Origin: JAIEPM01 sp964546815
GTDB taxonomy: Bacteria > Cyanobacteriota > Vampirovibrionia > Obscuribacterales > Obscuribacteraceae
NCBI GenBank assembly: GCA_964546815.1
Contig: CAZJLR010000018.1
Location: 55,667 to 119,666 of the forward strand
Direction: 5' to 3'
Length of the DNA: 64,000 nucleotides
Shown here: positions 35,001-50,000 of the stretch, one piece after another
Layout: every line of letters begins with the position of its first letter
Position numbering within the stretch: position 1 is the stretch's first letter
The notes under the pieces: model-generated
What the model was told of the DNA's origin: nothing
The model's input: only the letters and a program-made list of their open reading frames with translations
The model's database searches: none
Made by a program: the position numbers and the translations under genes

Positions 35001-38000
35001 TTGGAACTAACTTTGAAACTATTCCAAACGCCGCTATTGTTTAGCAACAAAGGCGCAGCGGCACTGTTATTTGCGACGTTCGCATCTGAGCCACCCGCTG
35101 TTTGCAAACTTAAACTGTTGCCGGCTGAAACATTTATTGCATTTGGACCGACAAAATCACCGATATTGCCACTTCCAACTTGAATCGATACAGCATTTGC
35201 TTGAACCGTCTTGCCGCTAGACTGCGTGACTGCACCGCTGCCCAGGGCGACAATATTCACATTGCTGGCAGAACCCGCTCCTGTGCCAAGATTTGCATTT
35301 AGCGCAATAGTTCCGTTGTTGCCGCCATTTAAGTTGATTGTTCCGAGATTTGCCGACGATGCAAGCATGTTGCCGGTTACAACGACTCCGGCTCCGGAAT
35401 TGACCGTAATGACAGCAGCACCGCTCATGGTGCTGCCACCAGTTCCGATTGTGACAGACTGACCAGCGCCGGAATTGAGATTTAGTACGCCGGCATTGAG
35501 AGATAGCAGACCACTTCCAGTGTTGATGGACCCAGCCACATTAACGTTTACGGTTTGATTGCCAATCGTGAATGAGTTAGCGCCAGAGCTCTGATAATTG
35601 GAACCAGAAAGCAGATCTAAATTGAACTTGCCTGCAACGTTTAAGTTGCCGTTCAAAGTCAAAGTGCCCGCTGAAGCATTGCCAACTATTAACTGAGATG
35701 CACTTGTATTCGACTGAATTTCAGTAGCAGTCAGGTCGAATCCCGCGCCTTTCGATGGCGATCCGATGCTCATCGTGACACCGTTGCTGCTCGGACTTAG
35801 AGTCACGGTGGCCGCGCCAGAGCCAGCAATCAGTTGACCGCCGACATAATTAAGCACATCTGCAGTAACACTAATGTTGCTGGCAGCTCCACTTGTCGAA
35901 ACAGTGCCCGAGTTATTGAATGCAGAAGCACCCGCTACATTGAAGCTAAGACTATTGTTTGAAGCCAGAGTTGTGTTTGCTGCAACACTTATATTGGCGC
36001 CGTTAGTTGAGAATGCAACAGGTCCACCATCAATGTTGATAGTACCTGACGATGCGCCGCCGCTGAGCGCGAAACTGATTGCGTTGCCAGCACCTTGCAC
36101 AGCACTTACTTGCCCTGTACCGCTGCTGATTGTTGCAGTGACAGCACCGGCTGCGCCATTCGCCTGAATGGCCAGGGCGGAACCGGCGCCGGAAAGATTG
36201 ATATTACCGAGTGCGCTGAGGGTAGAGCCGTTCTGTAAATTAAGAGTTTGCGTGTTGACAGCGAGGGCTCCATTGAGCACTGAGACGCTGTGTGAAGCAC
36301 CCAGCAATATAGAACTGCCGTTAATAGAAGTACTTCCGCCGACACCTGGGTCGAGACTCAATGTCGCAGCACCAGCAGTGAAAGCAACGCCATTGCCAGC
36401 AAGGCCGATAGTAATGCTGCCACCACCGCCAGTTACATTGACCAACTGGGCACCAGCTCCAGAATTACTTATGTTGATTGTGCCACCGGTTCTCTGTAAA
36501 GTCACAGAGCCAGCTGCAGTCGCCGTTATTGTGCCATTAATGCTAAGGTTCTGCGTGTCGATGAAAACTGAATTTGACGAAATACTCTGACCAGTCGCCA
36601 CCGAAATCGCACCACTGCCATTAGTGGTCAGACTCAAAGACGACGGAGCAGTGATGCCTTGAGCAGCAATATTGCCATTAGCTGCAGTGGTAGACAGATT
36701 GACGTTTGGAGCATTTAGAGTTTGACCTGCATTGAAACCAATGCTGCCACCAGCACTCAAAGTGAAATTGTTGCCCGCACTTGAATTGTTCAAATTCAGC
36801 GCAGACGCATTGCTCAAAATTACATTACCGGTGCCAGTCGTGTTAGCCGCTAGTGCAGACACATTGGTCACCAGTGCCGCAGACCCTGATGCATCTGTGA
36901 TGTTGCCACCAGCGCTAGTCAAAGAAGCACTCGATCCAGATATTTGGCCCGCAGCCTGTCGAATATTACCAGCGCCGGCGGCACTGACTGTCACTGCAGA
37001 TGTTCCGCCACCTACCGATGCAGCCAAATTGACATCAGAGCCGGCATTGCTAGTACTCAGATTAACGGTGCCTGCAGCACTGAAACTGATAGCGCCATTC
37101 ACTGCAAGCGCGCCGGACGAACTTATTAGAGCCTGACCGCTAGTGCCAGAAACAGCACCACTCGCAACAGTCGACGCTGACGAGTTTACAGTTAGTGTAT
37201 TAGCACCAATGTTGATGCTAAACCCAGAAGTATTTATTGCACCTTGATTTAAAAGACTCAAATTATATGGAGACGTGATATTGCCAGTGCTCGACAAACC
37301 GCCACCGACAGCCAGAGACCCAACAACGACTCCAGCCGCAGATATGGCATTCAACTCAGAAGAAGTGAGATCAAATCCAGATTGCTTGCTGGCAGACCCT
37401 ATCGTAATAGCAGTGGAAGAATTAGGACTCAAAGTAACATTGCCAGAGCCGGCATTTAGTACAGTCGCGGAGATTGCAGTGCTCCAATCAAGTCTTTGAG
37501 CACTAAGATCAATACTATTGTTGGAAGAATTCAAAGTACCACCAGCAGTCAAGCCGATGACGCCTGTGCCTGTCGCACTTAGCGATATCGCACCGCCCGC
37601 AGTGACGGCAGTATTATTGATGCTGAGATTTGCGGCGCCACTTGTTGATGCAGTCAACCCAGCACCAATCAGGCGCAGCGAAGCCTGTCCACCTGCGCTG
37701 CTGTTAAAACTCAACGAGGAGCCGGCAGCCTGATTGAACAGAACATTTGTGCCACCAGTTTGCAAAGTTGACGTTGCACCAGAGCCAGACACCACAGTCA
37801 AAGATGCACCTGAATTAACAGAAATTCCAGGTGTGGAATTTATTGTGGCTCCTGAACCTGTAGAGCCCAAATTTAAAACAGAAGTGTTGATTTGCAGAGC
37901 AGAACCTGAGCTAACTGTCTCTGTAGCACCAGCGCCTACAGAAACAAAACTGCCAGACAAAACAGTAGAGCCGAGAGCCCCTGGAGCNNNNNNNNNNNNN

Positions 38001-41000
38001 NNNNNNNNNNNNNNNNNNNNNNNNNNNNNNNNNNNNNNNNNNNNNNNNNNNNNNNNNNNNNNNNNNNNNNNNNNNNNNNNNNNNNNNCTCAGAGTAAGTG
38101 CAGACGCGCCTGAATTTGCTACAAGAGAGATACTGCCACTGTTGCCACCGCCAAACTGGATTGCACCAGTGCCTGATACGGTCAATGCAGCATTGCTCAG
38201 AACTTGTATGCTGCCCCCGTTCAATGAGGAACTTATTGTACCTGCGTTAGAAAGTGTGCCACCATCATTCACATTCAGCAGGATAGACTTATCACTGGAC
38301 AGAGTAGCAACACTCGTAACAGCCGTTGTACCGCCGTTGCTAGTGCCGGTTGTTAGAGCCGCACCAGTGAAGTTAATTGTTGAAGTGCCCGACGATGCAT
38401 CAAAAGTGAGATTATTTCCTGCGCCAGCCTGGACGTTAAAGCTAGCACCTGCTGTCGAAGACAAAGTCGCGCTGCCGTTTGCAGCAGCTATTCTCAAATT
38501 GGAAGAAGATTGAATATTTACGGCGTTAGCAGCGCCGAATGTTATGGTGTTTGTTCCCAGCGACAAATTCGTAACTGTGAAATTAACATTTTGCCCTGCA
38601 CCAGGAGCGAAAGTTTGATTGCCGGTGAAATTGATATTACCGGAGGAAGCACTCAAATTGATAGCACCAGTGCTGGCGCCAAAATAATTAACGGTTCCAT
38701 TGCCCAAAATATTCAAGTCACCGGTAGAATCAGTCAAACTGATAAACCCGCCAGCGCCGGTAGACTGGATGGTTCCAGCATTGTTTAGCGTGGCAGTATC
38801 AATAATAATTGTCTTTGATTGGAACGTCTGTCCGGCGCCAAGCAAGACCTGTCCGGCTGCACCGATAGTCTTCAAAGTCAAAGAACTCGACGCTGACACG
38901 TTTAAATTACCGGCATCAATTGTCGAGTTACCTGCCTGTAGTAATACAGTCGGCGCAACGATTGAAGTGGAACCCAGGTTAAGAGCAGCTCCTGACTCAA
39001 CATCAGCCAGGGTCGTCGCAGTGATATTGTTGTTATTGGTTATCGCATTATTTGAAACCACTTTGAATTGGTTCCAGGTGCCGTTGTTGTTAACTAGAAG
39101 TGGAGACGCACTGCTGTTGACGATATTTGCGTCAGAGACACCAGCGCCGGAAGTTTGCAAGCTTAAAGACGAAGCAAGCGAAGTGCGAATAGCGCTAGGA
39201 CCGCTAAAGTCACCAATCTTGCCGGAGTCAACACTAATGCTCAGTGCATTCGCGTTTATGTTCTTACCGGCGGACTGACTTACAGATCCTGTGCCAAGAG
39301 CCACAATATTAACGCTGCTTGCAGAACCGCCACCAGTGCCAAGATTTGCATTCAACGCAATATTACCGTTGCTGCCGCCGTTGAGGCTAAGCACACCCAG
39401 ATTAGCGGACGTGTTGAGCATGTCCCCATTTACGTTGATATTAGAGCCAGCAATAACATTGATACTTCCGGCACCACTCATGGTGCTGCCACCACTGCCG
39501 ATATTGACGCTAGTTCCAGAGTTGAGACTAAGTGTTCCGGAACTTACCGATATGAGACCTGCGCCTGTGTCGATTGACGAGCCTACGTTGATGTTTACGG
39601 TTTTGGCGCCGATATTGAGGCTGTTCGCTCCAGAGCTGCTGTATTGCGAACCGAGAAGATCAAGGTTGAATTTAGCAGAAATATTCAAATTGCCATTCAA
39701 AGTAATGCTGCCAGAAGCAGCATTTCCGATAACGAGCTTAGCGGCGCTTGTATTCGCTTGAATTTCACCGGCAGTGATATCAAACCCAGCGCCTTTGACT
39801 GCCGAAGCAATTGAAATATTGGTATTAGCGGTAACAGGCTGAAGAACTATATTCGCAGAACCTGCATCAAGAGTGCCTGTGCGATAATCGATAGAATCGG
39901 CATTAACAACAATGTTGCTACCGACACCTGTTGTTTTGACTGCACCGGCATTGTTGAAAGCTGCGGAGCTTGCCGTAAAACTCATGCTGCTGTTTGACGC
40001 AAGGGTAAAACCGCTGCCGACAGAAATATCTGCACCGCTAGTACCGATAGTCAAAGCAGAACTGTTTATATTGATAGTGCCGCTTGCAGCCCCGCCAGTC
40101 ACAGAGAAACTGAGAGCCTGACCAGCAGCCTGGTTTACAGTGATATTGCCAGCAACGCTGCTGATAGAGGCAGTAGGATTCCCACCAGGAGCGCTAACTT
40201 TGATCGCCAACGGTGCCCCGGCACCATTTAATGCGACGTTCCCCTGAGCAGAGAGAGACGATGCATTAGACATGGTCAAAGTTTGTGTATTGACGGCTAA
40301 ACCGGTGTTGAGAACTTGCACTGACTCAGAAGCACCGATCTGTACAGAGCTGGCATTTATGCTTAGAGATCCACCAGCCCCCGCATCGAGACTTAAAGTA
40401 GAAGCGCCAGAGAAATTAACAGCGTTTCCTGCCAAACCAATATTAATGACACCGGCGCCGCCGGTTACATTCACAAGTTGCGCCCCGGCACCGGAATTGG
40501 AAATATCAATTGTACCGCCGGTTCGCTGCAGGGTGACCGTACCGGCAGCAGTGGCTGTGATGGTGCCGTTCACAACTAGATTTTGCGTATCAATCAATAC
40601 GGAATTTGACGAGACTGTTTGCCCGCTAGCTACAGATACAGTTCCAGAGCCGTTTGTGTTGAGGTTCAAAGAACTGCTTGCTGCAATGCCCTGCACTGCT
40701 ATGTTGCCGTTAGCAGCAGTCGTTGCAATGCTCACATTGGGGGCAACAAGATTTTGCAAAGCGTTAAACACAATGTTGCCGCCGGCATTCAAAGTAAATG
40801 AATTGCCTGCACTTGAGTTATTGATATTCAGCGCACCGGCGTTAGTCAAAATGACATTACCGCTCGCACTGGTGTTTGCAGTCAACGTGCTCACGTTCGT
40901 GTTGACAGCTCCGCTTCCAGAGCCGTCTGTAATGTTACCGCCGGAACTGGTGAGAACAGCGCTTGCGCCGGAAATAACACCGGCGGTCTGACTAATATTG

Positions 41001-44000
41001 CCGGTTCCAGCAGCAGTGATAACAACAGACGAAGTACCACCACCAAGATTTGCAGCCAGATTCACATTAGAACCAGCCGATGTCGTAGTCAGGCTGATAC
41101 TTCCCGCGCCAGTAAATGAGATATCACTACTAATCGTCAATGCTGCAGAAGACGAAATGTTGACCTGACCATTAACACCAGTTATCGCTCCCACATTGGC
41201 AGACGAGCCTGAAGATGTAATGGTCAGCGTTTTGTCTGCTACATTGCTTGCAAAATTGTGAGTGTCAACTGCCCCCAGATTAAGCAAACTCAAATTGAAC
41301 TGAGATCCAAAATTAATTGAACCTGTTTGCGTAAGCCCACCAGCTATAGCAGTCGAACCAATTACGACAGTTCCTGCAGAGATCTGAGCAAGTTCTGGTG
41401 CGCTGATATCGAATCCACTCTGCTTTGTTGCAGAACCTACAGTGATGGCTGTGGCGCTCACCGGAGTCAATGTCACCGTTCCGGTACCAGCGTTCAGCGT
41501 CGTGACAGAACTTGCTGAACTAAAATCGATTACTTGCGCCGACAAATTGATAGCCGCATTGCTCGAACTCAATGAAGCATTTCCGCTAAGTGAAATACTT
41601 CCAGTCCCGGCGGCTGTCAAATTGACAGTTCCTGGAGACGAGACAGCTACATTATTCACATTGATGTTGCCGACACCGCTTGTGCTCGCGCTGAAAGTGG
41701 CACCCGACAAATTGAGACTAGACTGCGTTGCCGCTGAGCTGGAAAAATTGAGATTAGACCCCGCACCGGCATTGAACACAATCGTTCCGCTTGTGGCCTG
41801 CAATGTCGAAGAAGCGCCCGACTCGGTGACAAGATTCAAATCAGAACTCGAGCTCAGCGCAAGACCAGAGGAGGCAACAATGCTCGCACCGCTTCCGGCA
41901 GAACCCAAAGTCAAAGTCGCAGTATTAATGTTCAAAGCCGAACCGGCGCTCACATTCTCAGTAAAGCCACCATTAACAGAAACACTACTTCCCGCGAAGC
42001 TGACGGAGCCGCCTGCACCGGCAGAGAGAGACTGAGAACCGTTGAAAGTAAGAGCTGAGTTGCCAGAGTTGGCACTGATGCTCAAACTACCACTGACTCC
42101 AGCGCCGAAGCCGAATGATCCAGAACCAGAAACTTGCAGTGCTCCGCTGCTGGTCAACTGAACGTTTCCGCCATTTACGGCACTTTGCACGCTACCGCTG
42201 TTATTGAAGCTAGCAGTGCTGACATTCAAATTGCCATTCAGCACTGACACGACTTGACCCGCCACTGTCGTTATCGTGCTGCCTGTGACGTTGACCACAC
42301 CACCAGCGCCTGGGTCTAGGCCCAAGGTAGAACCGCTGCTACCGAAGGAGACTCCGTTGCCCGCAGTGCCGATAGTGATGACACCAGCGCCTCCCACGAC
42401 ATTGACAGATTTGGCACCGACTCCAACATCAGTTATGTTGATGCTGCCGCCAGTGCGCAACAACGACACAGTACCACCAGCGGTGGCAGTGATTGTCCCG
42501 TTAACCGCCAAATTTTGCGTGTCAATTGACACTGCATTCGACGAAATTGTTTGCCCGGCGGCCACGGAGACTGCACCAGAGCCATCTGTAGTCAAATTCA
42601 AGGACACAGGAGCAATAATCGACTGAGCAGCAATGCTTCCATTTGCAGCTGTAGTTGTTACCGATACTGATTGAGCCTGCAGCGTCTGGGCAGGATTGAA
42701 AGTAAGATCACCCGCAGCACTCAAAACGAAGCTCTTGCCTGCGGTCGAATTATTTAGAGCCAAAGCGGATGCGTTGCTGATGTTGACTTTTCCCGCACCC
42801 GAAGTGTTAGCCCCAAGAACCGATACATTTGTCTGCAATGCAGCCGCACCAGTATTATCTGTGATGTCACCACCAGTACTGCTCAACGACAGCGATGAGC
42901 CAGATACAACACCGGCAGACTGACGAATATTGCCATTCCCGGCCGCGACCATCGTGACTGAAGAAGTTCCACCACCAACATTGGCAGCCAAATTTATATC
43001 TGCGCCCGCATTAGTAGTAGTCAAACTAACAGTGCCTGCACCAGTGAAATTGATTCCGTTTGAAATTGTCAAACTTGCAGCAGATGAAACAAGCGCCTGA
43101 CCATTGTTACCCGAAATTGCACCCAAATTTACAGAGGAAGCAGAAGACACAATTGTCAAAGCGTTATTGCCAACGTTGCTAGCAAATCCGCTGGTATCAA
43201 CGGCTCCCTTATTCAACAATGTCACGTTGTACAAGCTTGCAACGTTGATCGCACCTGTTTGCGTAAGACCGCCGGCAAGAGTGCTGTTTCCTACAACAAC
43301 AGACGCCGCAGAAATTTGATTTAACTCGGCTGCACTAATGTCAAAACCAGCTTGTTTGGTTGCAGAACCGACTGTAATTGCAGTCGCCGCAACAGGTGAT
43401 AAAGTCACAGTACCAGTGCCGGCTACCAGAGTCGCCGCTGATGTTGCAGTGCTGAAATCGATACGCTGAGCATTTAAATTGATCGCAGCATTGTTAGATT
43501 GGAGAACCGCCAACCCTGACAACGTAATGCTGCCAGTTCCCGATGCAGTCATGTTCACTGCAGCAGGAGAGTTAAGCGCTACATTATTTACATTGATATT
43601 TCCCGCCCCACTTGCATCAGCGGTCAAACCAGCACCGAGCAAATTGAGAATGCCTTGCCCAGCAGCAGAGCTCTGAATATTGAGGTCATTTCCTGCTGCT
43701 GCAGCAAAATTTATGCCACCACTTGTTACCTGCAGAGTGGAAGTGCCTGATGATTCTACAACTACGTTCAATGCTGCAGGTGAGTTGAGGAGCAGACCAG
43801 CGTTGCTGTTGATACTAGCACCATTGCCTCCACTGCCAAGAACCAGTGATGAAGCGTTAATGGTTGCCGTAGATGGAGAGCTAATAGTTTCGGTTGCATT
43901 TCCAACGATGCTCACCGTAGACCCCGACAGTGTGACAGACCCGCCAGAGCCCGAATTGAGTGTCTGCGAGCCGAGGAATGCCAGAGACGACGCCCCTGAA

Positions 44001-47000
44001 TTCGCAGAAATATCAACATTTCCGCTGCTTGCACCGGTAAAGCCAATCAATCCATTTCCAGAAATGCTCATCGCGCCGGGGCTTGTAATCGCAACAGTAT
44101 TTCCAGTCCCGATTGAGCGAATGGCACCACTGTTATTTAGCAAGCCACCATTGAGATTCACTGTAATATTGTTGTCACCGCGCACTGTTGCGGCAGCAGT
44201 CACTGTGACAGTTCCACTACTGCTTGCAGTGAGCGGAGCGCCGTTGAACCTTATTGATGTGCTTCCTGAACTTGCATCAAAGGTCAAGTTGCCACCAGGA
44301 GCTGATTGAACAACGAAAGGAGCCCCGGAGGTAGATTGCAAGACTGCATTCCCAGAACCACCACTGACTAACAGATTGCCGCTGCTCGACTGAATAACAG
44401 CATTCTTGTTAGCACCGAAATTGATGGTGTTTGTTCCTAAGCTCAAATTATTTGCGCTTATTGTTGTATTTTGAGTAGCACCGGCAGCAAAGGTTTGTCC
44501 GCCAGTGAAAAACACATTTCCGGAAGCTGCACTTACATCAATAGCACCACTATTAGCAGCACTGAAGTTTACGGTGCCACCACCTAGAATATTAAGATCG
44601 CCACCTGCAGCAGAATTGGTTATCGTGATGCTGCCACCACCGCCGGTAGACTGAATTGTGCCGGCATTGTTTAAAGTCGCGCTGTCTATAATGATTGTTT
44701 TGGACTGAAATGTTTTAGTGGCTCCAAGCAGAACCTGCCCGGCAGCTCCGGTAGTTCTCAAAGTCAATGAATTCGACGCAGTCACAATTAGATTGCCTGC
44801 ATCAATTGTGCTGTTGCCGGCCTGTAGAAGCACATCGGGCGCAGAAATTGAAGTAGACCCCAGGTTAAGCGCTGCCCCAGCTTCAACATCTATTGAGCTG
44901 CTTGCACTTATATTGTTGTTGTTGGTAATTGCAGCTCCAGATACCACCTTGAAGCTATTCCAATTCCCTGAGTTATTTAGACTTAAAGCACCGGCGGTAA
45001 TGTCTACAACATTGGCATTGGACGAACCACTTGTTGTCAAATTCAAATTACCGGTATTCACACTTATGGGGCTGGGCCCGACAAAATTACCGATATTACC
45101 GCTGCCTGCTTGCAAGCTCACAGTAGTAGCGCTGACCGTGCCAGCAGACTGGCTGATTGAGCCAGTACCCAGCGCGACGATGTTGACTGCATTTGCTGTC
45201 CCTGCACCAGCACCGATGTTTGCGCCCAGCAAGATATTTCCATTGTTGCCACCATTCAAATTGATGACACCTTGATTGCTGCCGGCCGCAGTCATGGCTC
45301 CATTAACGGTAATATCAGCACCAGAGTTCACTGTGACAACGCCTGTGCTTCCAATAGCGATGCCGCCACTGCCAATGGTGACAGAGCCAGCTGCGCCAGC
45401 ATTCAAGTTGGCGACACCGGAGCTAACAGTGATAGCGCCAGCACCGGTATTGATGCCGGCACCAGCATTGATATTCAGTGTCTGCGCACCCATCGACAAA
45501 TTGAAATTGGATGCGTTGGAATAGGCACCACCGGAAACAAGATCAAGGTTAAAACTTGGGCTCAAACTACCGTTCAGCGTCATCGTACCGGCAGCAGCAT
45601 TTCCAACAGTAACTTTTGCAGCACTAGTTTTGCTGTTCAACTCAGTGGCGCTAATGTCAAACCCCGCTCCCTTAACAGCAGAACCGACAGTCATATTGAC
45701 GCCCGCGCTGTTTGGCTGGAGCAAAACATTTGCGGCACCAGCACCGGCACTGATTTGACCGGCTGTATAATCTACGACATCTGCAGTGACAGTGATGTTG
45801 CTCGCCGCACCAGTGCTGCTCAGGGTTCCGTTAATTAGAGCAGACGACCCGCCCGAAACAGTCAACGAAATTGAATTATTGCTGGCGATGGTTGTGTTTG
45901 CAGCAACAGTAGTATCACCGCTGCTTGAAGTACTTAATGGACCACCGTTGAAATTGATGGTTCCGCCATTAGTGAAACTCAATGCACCAAGATTACTCGG
46001 CTGAACGTTGAATGAACCACCGACAGTCGACAAAGTAGCACTGCTGCCGATACCTGGAGCACTTATGGTCAAAGCACCGGCTCCGGCAAGCCCATTTTGC
46101 AATGAAAATACAGATGCACCAGATGCAGCTATTGATGATGCGCTTCCAAATGCAATGCTTGGAGAAGAAACATTTACTGCATGACCACCAGAAACCTGGT
46201 AGTTCGAGCCTGCAGCAAGAGTAATTTGACCTCCAGCACTTGTTGCCAGGAAATTAACAGAACCAGCCGATGCAGAAATGAATGCATTCCCAGCCAAATT
46301 TAGAGTACTGTTGCTCTGTACCGTAATTGCACTGCCAGCCGCAGAGCTCGCAATAGCATTATTTCCGAAGAATGTACTTCCATTGACATTAACGGTTATA
46401 GGCTGACTAGAACTAATAGCAGAATTGAATGTAGTAGATGCAGAACTTGTAGTTGTAGTCAGTGGCGTACTGCCGAAGCTCAACGTTCCGCTGCCACCTA
46501 CTGTGAGGGTGTTGCCCGCAGCCAGAGTGCTAGGCTGAATATTCACGCTGCCACCGACAGCAGTAATGCTCGCGAAGTTGGGAGCAGATGGTGCATTGAC
46601 CTGAAGCGGAGCATTTCCCCCGTCTTGAACCGAAATTGACGAAGCCCCAAGTGCAGCCAAAACAGCACTGTTTCCGAAATTGACTGTCGGCGACCTCAGC
46701 ACAATGGGGTTAGCACCGCTAATTTGCTGATTTGCATTATTAGCAAAACTCAGCTGAGACCCGGCATTGGTAGCTAAAAAGCTAGTAGTACCACCATTAG
46801 CATAAGCTCCCGTTCCGGCAATTGTGAGGTTGCTGGTACTTTGCACGGTAATGCTATTAGTGGAATTCAAATTTCCGTTGTTTGTAAACGTACTTCCATT
46901 AACATCAACTTGAACAGCATTGTTAGAAGCAACAGTTGTATTAGCGTTGATGGTTGTAGCGGCAGAAGTAGTGGTTGTAAGCGGACCACCGTTGAAGTTC

Positions 47001-50000
47001 ATGGTGCCGCTGCCGCCAAAAGTCAGGGTGTTGCCAGCAGTCGTGGGGTTAATGGCTATGCTACCGCCAGTAGTGGCAATCGTAGCGTTATTTCCTACAC
47101 CTGGTCCATTGACAGTCAGAGGTCCTGCGCCGCCGTCCCTCAACGTGATAGCCGACGCTCCCGTGGCTGTCACAGTAGACCCGGCTCCCAAATTTATGGT
47201 AGGCGAACTAAAACGTACAGCATTACCACCGCTAATTTGCAGATTTGCACCCGCATTTACAGTCAGTTGCCCTGTGTTAGCTAAAAAGCGAGTGACACCA
47301 TTGGGATTTGCAAATAAACCGTTGCCGGAGAGTCCAAGATTTCCGGTGCTCTGAACGAGAATCGAGGGATTAGGATTTGCCGTTGTGCTAACAGTGCCAT
47401 TATTATTGAAGTTGCCAGCATTTACGTTTAGCGTTATGACGTTGTCTGAAAACAGTGTAGTGCCTGCTGCAACACTAGTATCCGCCGATGTCGACGTACT
47501 AGTGACAGCTCCGCCGGTCATACTAACCGTGCCGGCCCCGGCAAAATTCACAGTGTTATTTGCACTAGCAGATATATTGAATGAGCCGCCAGCCGTAGTC
47601 AGACTGCCAGTATTACCTGCCCCCGGACCATTTATAGTTAGTGAAGATGCAGCGCCGTCCTGAATAGTGAAAACAGATGCGCCAGTAGCAGCAAGTGTTG
47701 CGCCCGCCCCTAAGTTAAGAGTAGGCGACTGCAAAACAATAGAGTTGCCACCAGTCACCTGCAAATTGGCACTGGCATTTAAAGATAACTGACCAGCTGC
47801 AGCACTAGCCAAGAAACGCGTAGTGCCATTAGCGTTTGAGAAAACGCCCGAGCCTGCAAGCCCCAAAGTGCTAGTGCTTTGCACTGTCAAAGAGTTGCCG
47901 AACGCGCTTGTAAGCAAGGTGCCATTATTAGTGAATGTGCCACCATTCACATTGACAGTAATGGGGTTAGCATTAGCGTTAAGAGTGGTCGAGGCACTCA
48001 AAGTGGTAGAGGCACCTGTAGTGCTCGTGCTTACGGCGCCACCATTCAAGAAAATGCTACCGCCACCACCGATTGTCAATGAATTGCCCGCAAGCAAATT
48101 TGTCGGTTGAATATTTATGGTACCGCCGGCAGTGGATATGATGGCGATATTACCGGCGCCGGGCCCATTTACTACAAGCGAGGTCGCGCCGCCTACACCA
48201 TCAGACAAAGTAATCGCCGATGGTCCCGTAGCATTAATTTGAGCCAGACTGCCGAGGTTGATTGTCGGACCAGAAATCTGAACTGCCTTGCCGCCTGTAA
48301 TACTCAAACTTGCATTGGCGGCAACATTAAGTACGCTGTTTGCAGCGATAAGAGTAGAACCGTTGGGATTCGCAATAACACCAGGACCGGTGCCATTCAA
48401 CCCCAGCGTGCCTGTACTCAAGATTGAAATCGAGTTAGCCGCTGCCGAAGTGGTACTCAATGTACCATTGTCAATGAAGCTTGCATTGTTTGCATTTACA
48501 GTAATAGTATTGTTGGAAGCTAAAACTGTCGAAGCATTGATTGTTGTATTGCCGGCACCTGAGCTGCTGGTAGTTACCGCACCACCATTGAGATTGAGTG
48601 TGCCACCCCCAGCCACGGTTAGCGCATTACCGGCGCTGGCAGCGACAGCTATGGTGCCGCCAGTGGTGCTGACCGTAGCACTAGCGCCAGCCGGTGTATT
48701 GAGCGTCAATCCGGAAGCTCCACCATCATTTATATTAATTGCCGAAGCTCCTGTCGCAGAAACAGACGCTCCCGAAGCAAACGTAATAGATGGAGATTGA
48801 ATTCGAACTGGCTGACCACCATTAATCTGAATTGGTGCATTAGTGATAGACAAACTGGTCGTAGCAGAAATGGTGCTAGTACCACTTGCATTATTTAGAA
48901 CTGAAGTACCGGTACCAGTCAAAGTGAGCGCAGACGTGCTGCTGACATTGAGAGAATTGCCCGCCGCAGTACTCGTAATAGCCCCGTTGTTTGTAAACGT
49001 GCTGTTGTTAACTGCGAAGGTCAACAAACCATTTGACGAAACAGTAGTATTGTTCAGTACAGATGTGCCTGCATTGCTCGACGTGGAAGTCACTACCGGC
49101 GCATTCAAATTAATAGTGCCAGAGCCGCCATAACTCAAACCGAAATTGGCAGTCGGAGAAATAGCAATCGTCCCCGCCGAAGCCAGCGTCGCTGAGTTAC
49201 CCGCAGCCGGCGCGTTCACCGTGAGCGTACCGCCCACTCCGTCGCTCAAAGAGAGAGCCGATGCTCCTGTAGCTGAGAATGATGACGCAGAACCGAGCGA
49301 AACAGTTGGAGAAATTAACTGGACTTGATTGCCACCGGCAACACTCAAACTTGCACCAGCTGCAACGTTCAAACTGCCCGAGGCAGTAGCCGCAGTAAAC
49401 TGGCTTGTTCCAGCACTTGCGCTAAAGACACCGGAAGTTCCTGCCAGGGTCAAAGCGCTACCGGCAGCGGTGCTTTGAACCAGAATTGCGGTTCCGACAG
49501 CAGTAGAGCTTATAGTGCCGCTGTTACTCAAAGTGCTGTTGCCCACATTCATGGTGATGGGGCCAGTCGAAGCAAGCTTAGTGCCGGCACTCACATTTGT
49601 CGCAGCCGAGACAGTTGTTGTGCTAAGTGAACTGCCATTGAGGTTGATTGTGCCGGCTCCGGCAAAATTCAAAGTATTGGCGACCCCGAGGTTGGTCGGC
49701 TGAACAGTTATAGTTCCAGTGCTCGTAATACTCGAACTTTGACCAGCCGCAGGGCCATTGATTGTTAGAACGGTAGCCGCGCCTATGCCATCCTTTATAG
49801 TGACATTGGACCCTGCCATATTAATGGTTGCGCCAGAACCGGCACTGCCGAGAGTCAACGTTGGTGCGTTCATAATGACGGGTCTGCCGCCATTAACTTG
49901 AAGATTAGTGCCACCAACCACAGTCATTGTCTGTCCGGCAAAAGCATCTAGAAAACTTGTATTGCCGGCAGTATTGTTATATGTGCCTGTACCACCGAGA

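Noticed and set aside
23000..50000. CRISPR-like or satellite DNA repeats
   Set aside because: The repeats are in-frame, diverged protein repeats with periods of 500-4000 bp. There are no short identical repeats with unique spacers and no cas genes.
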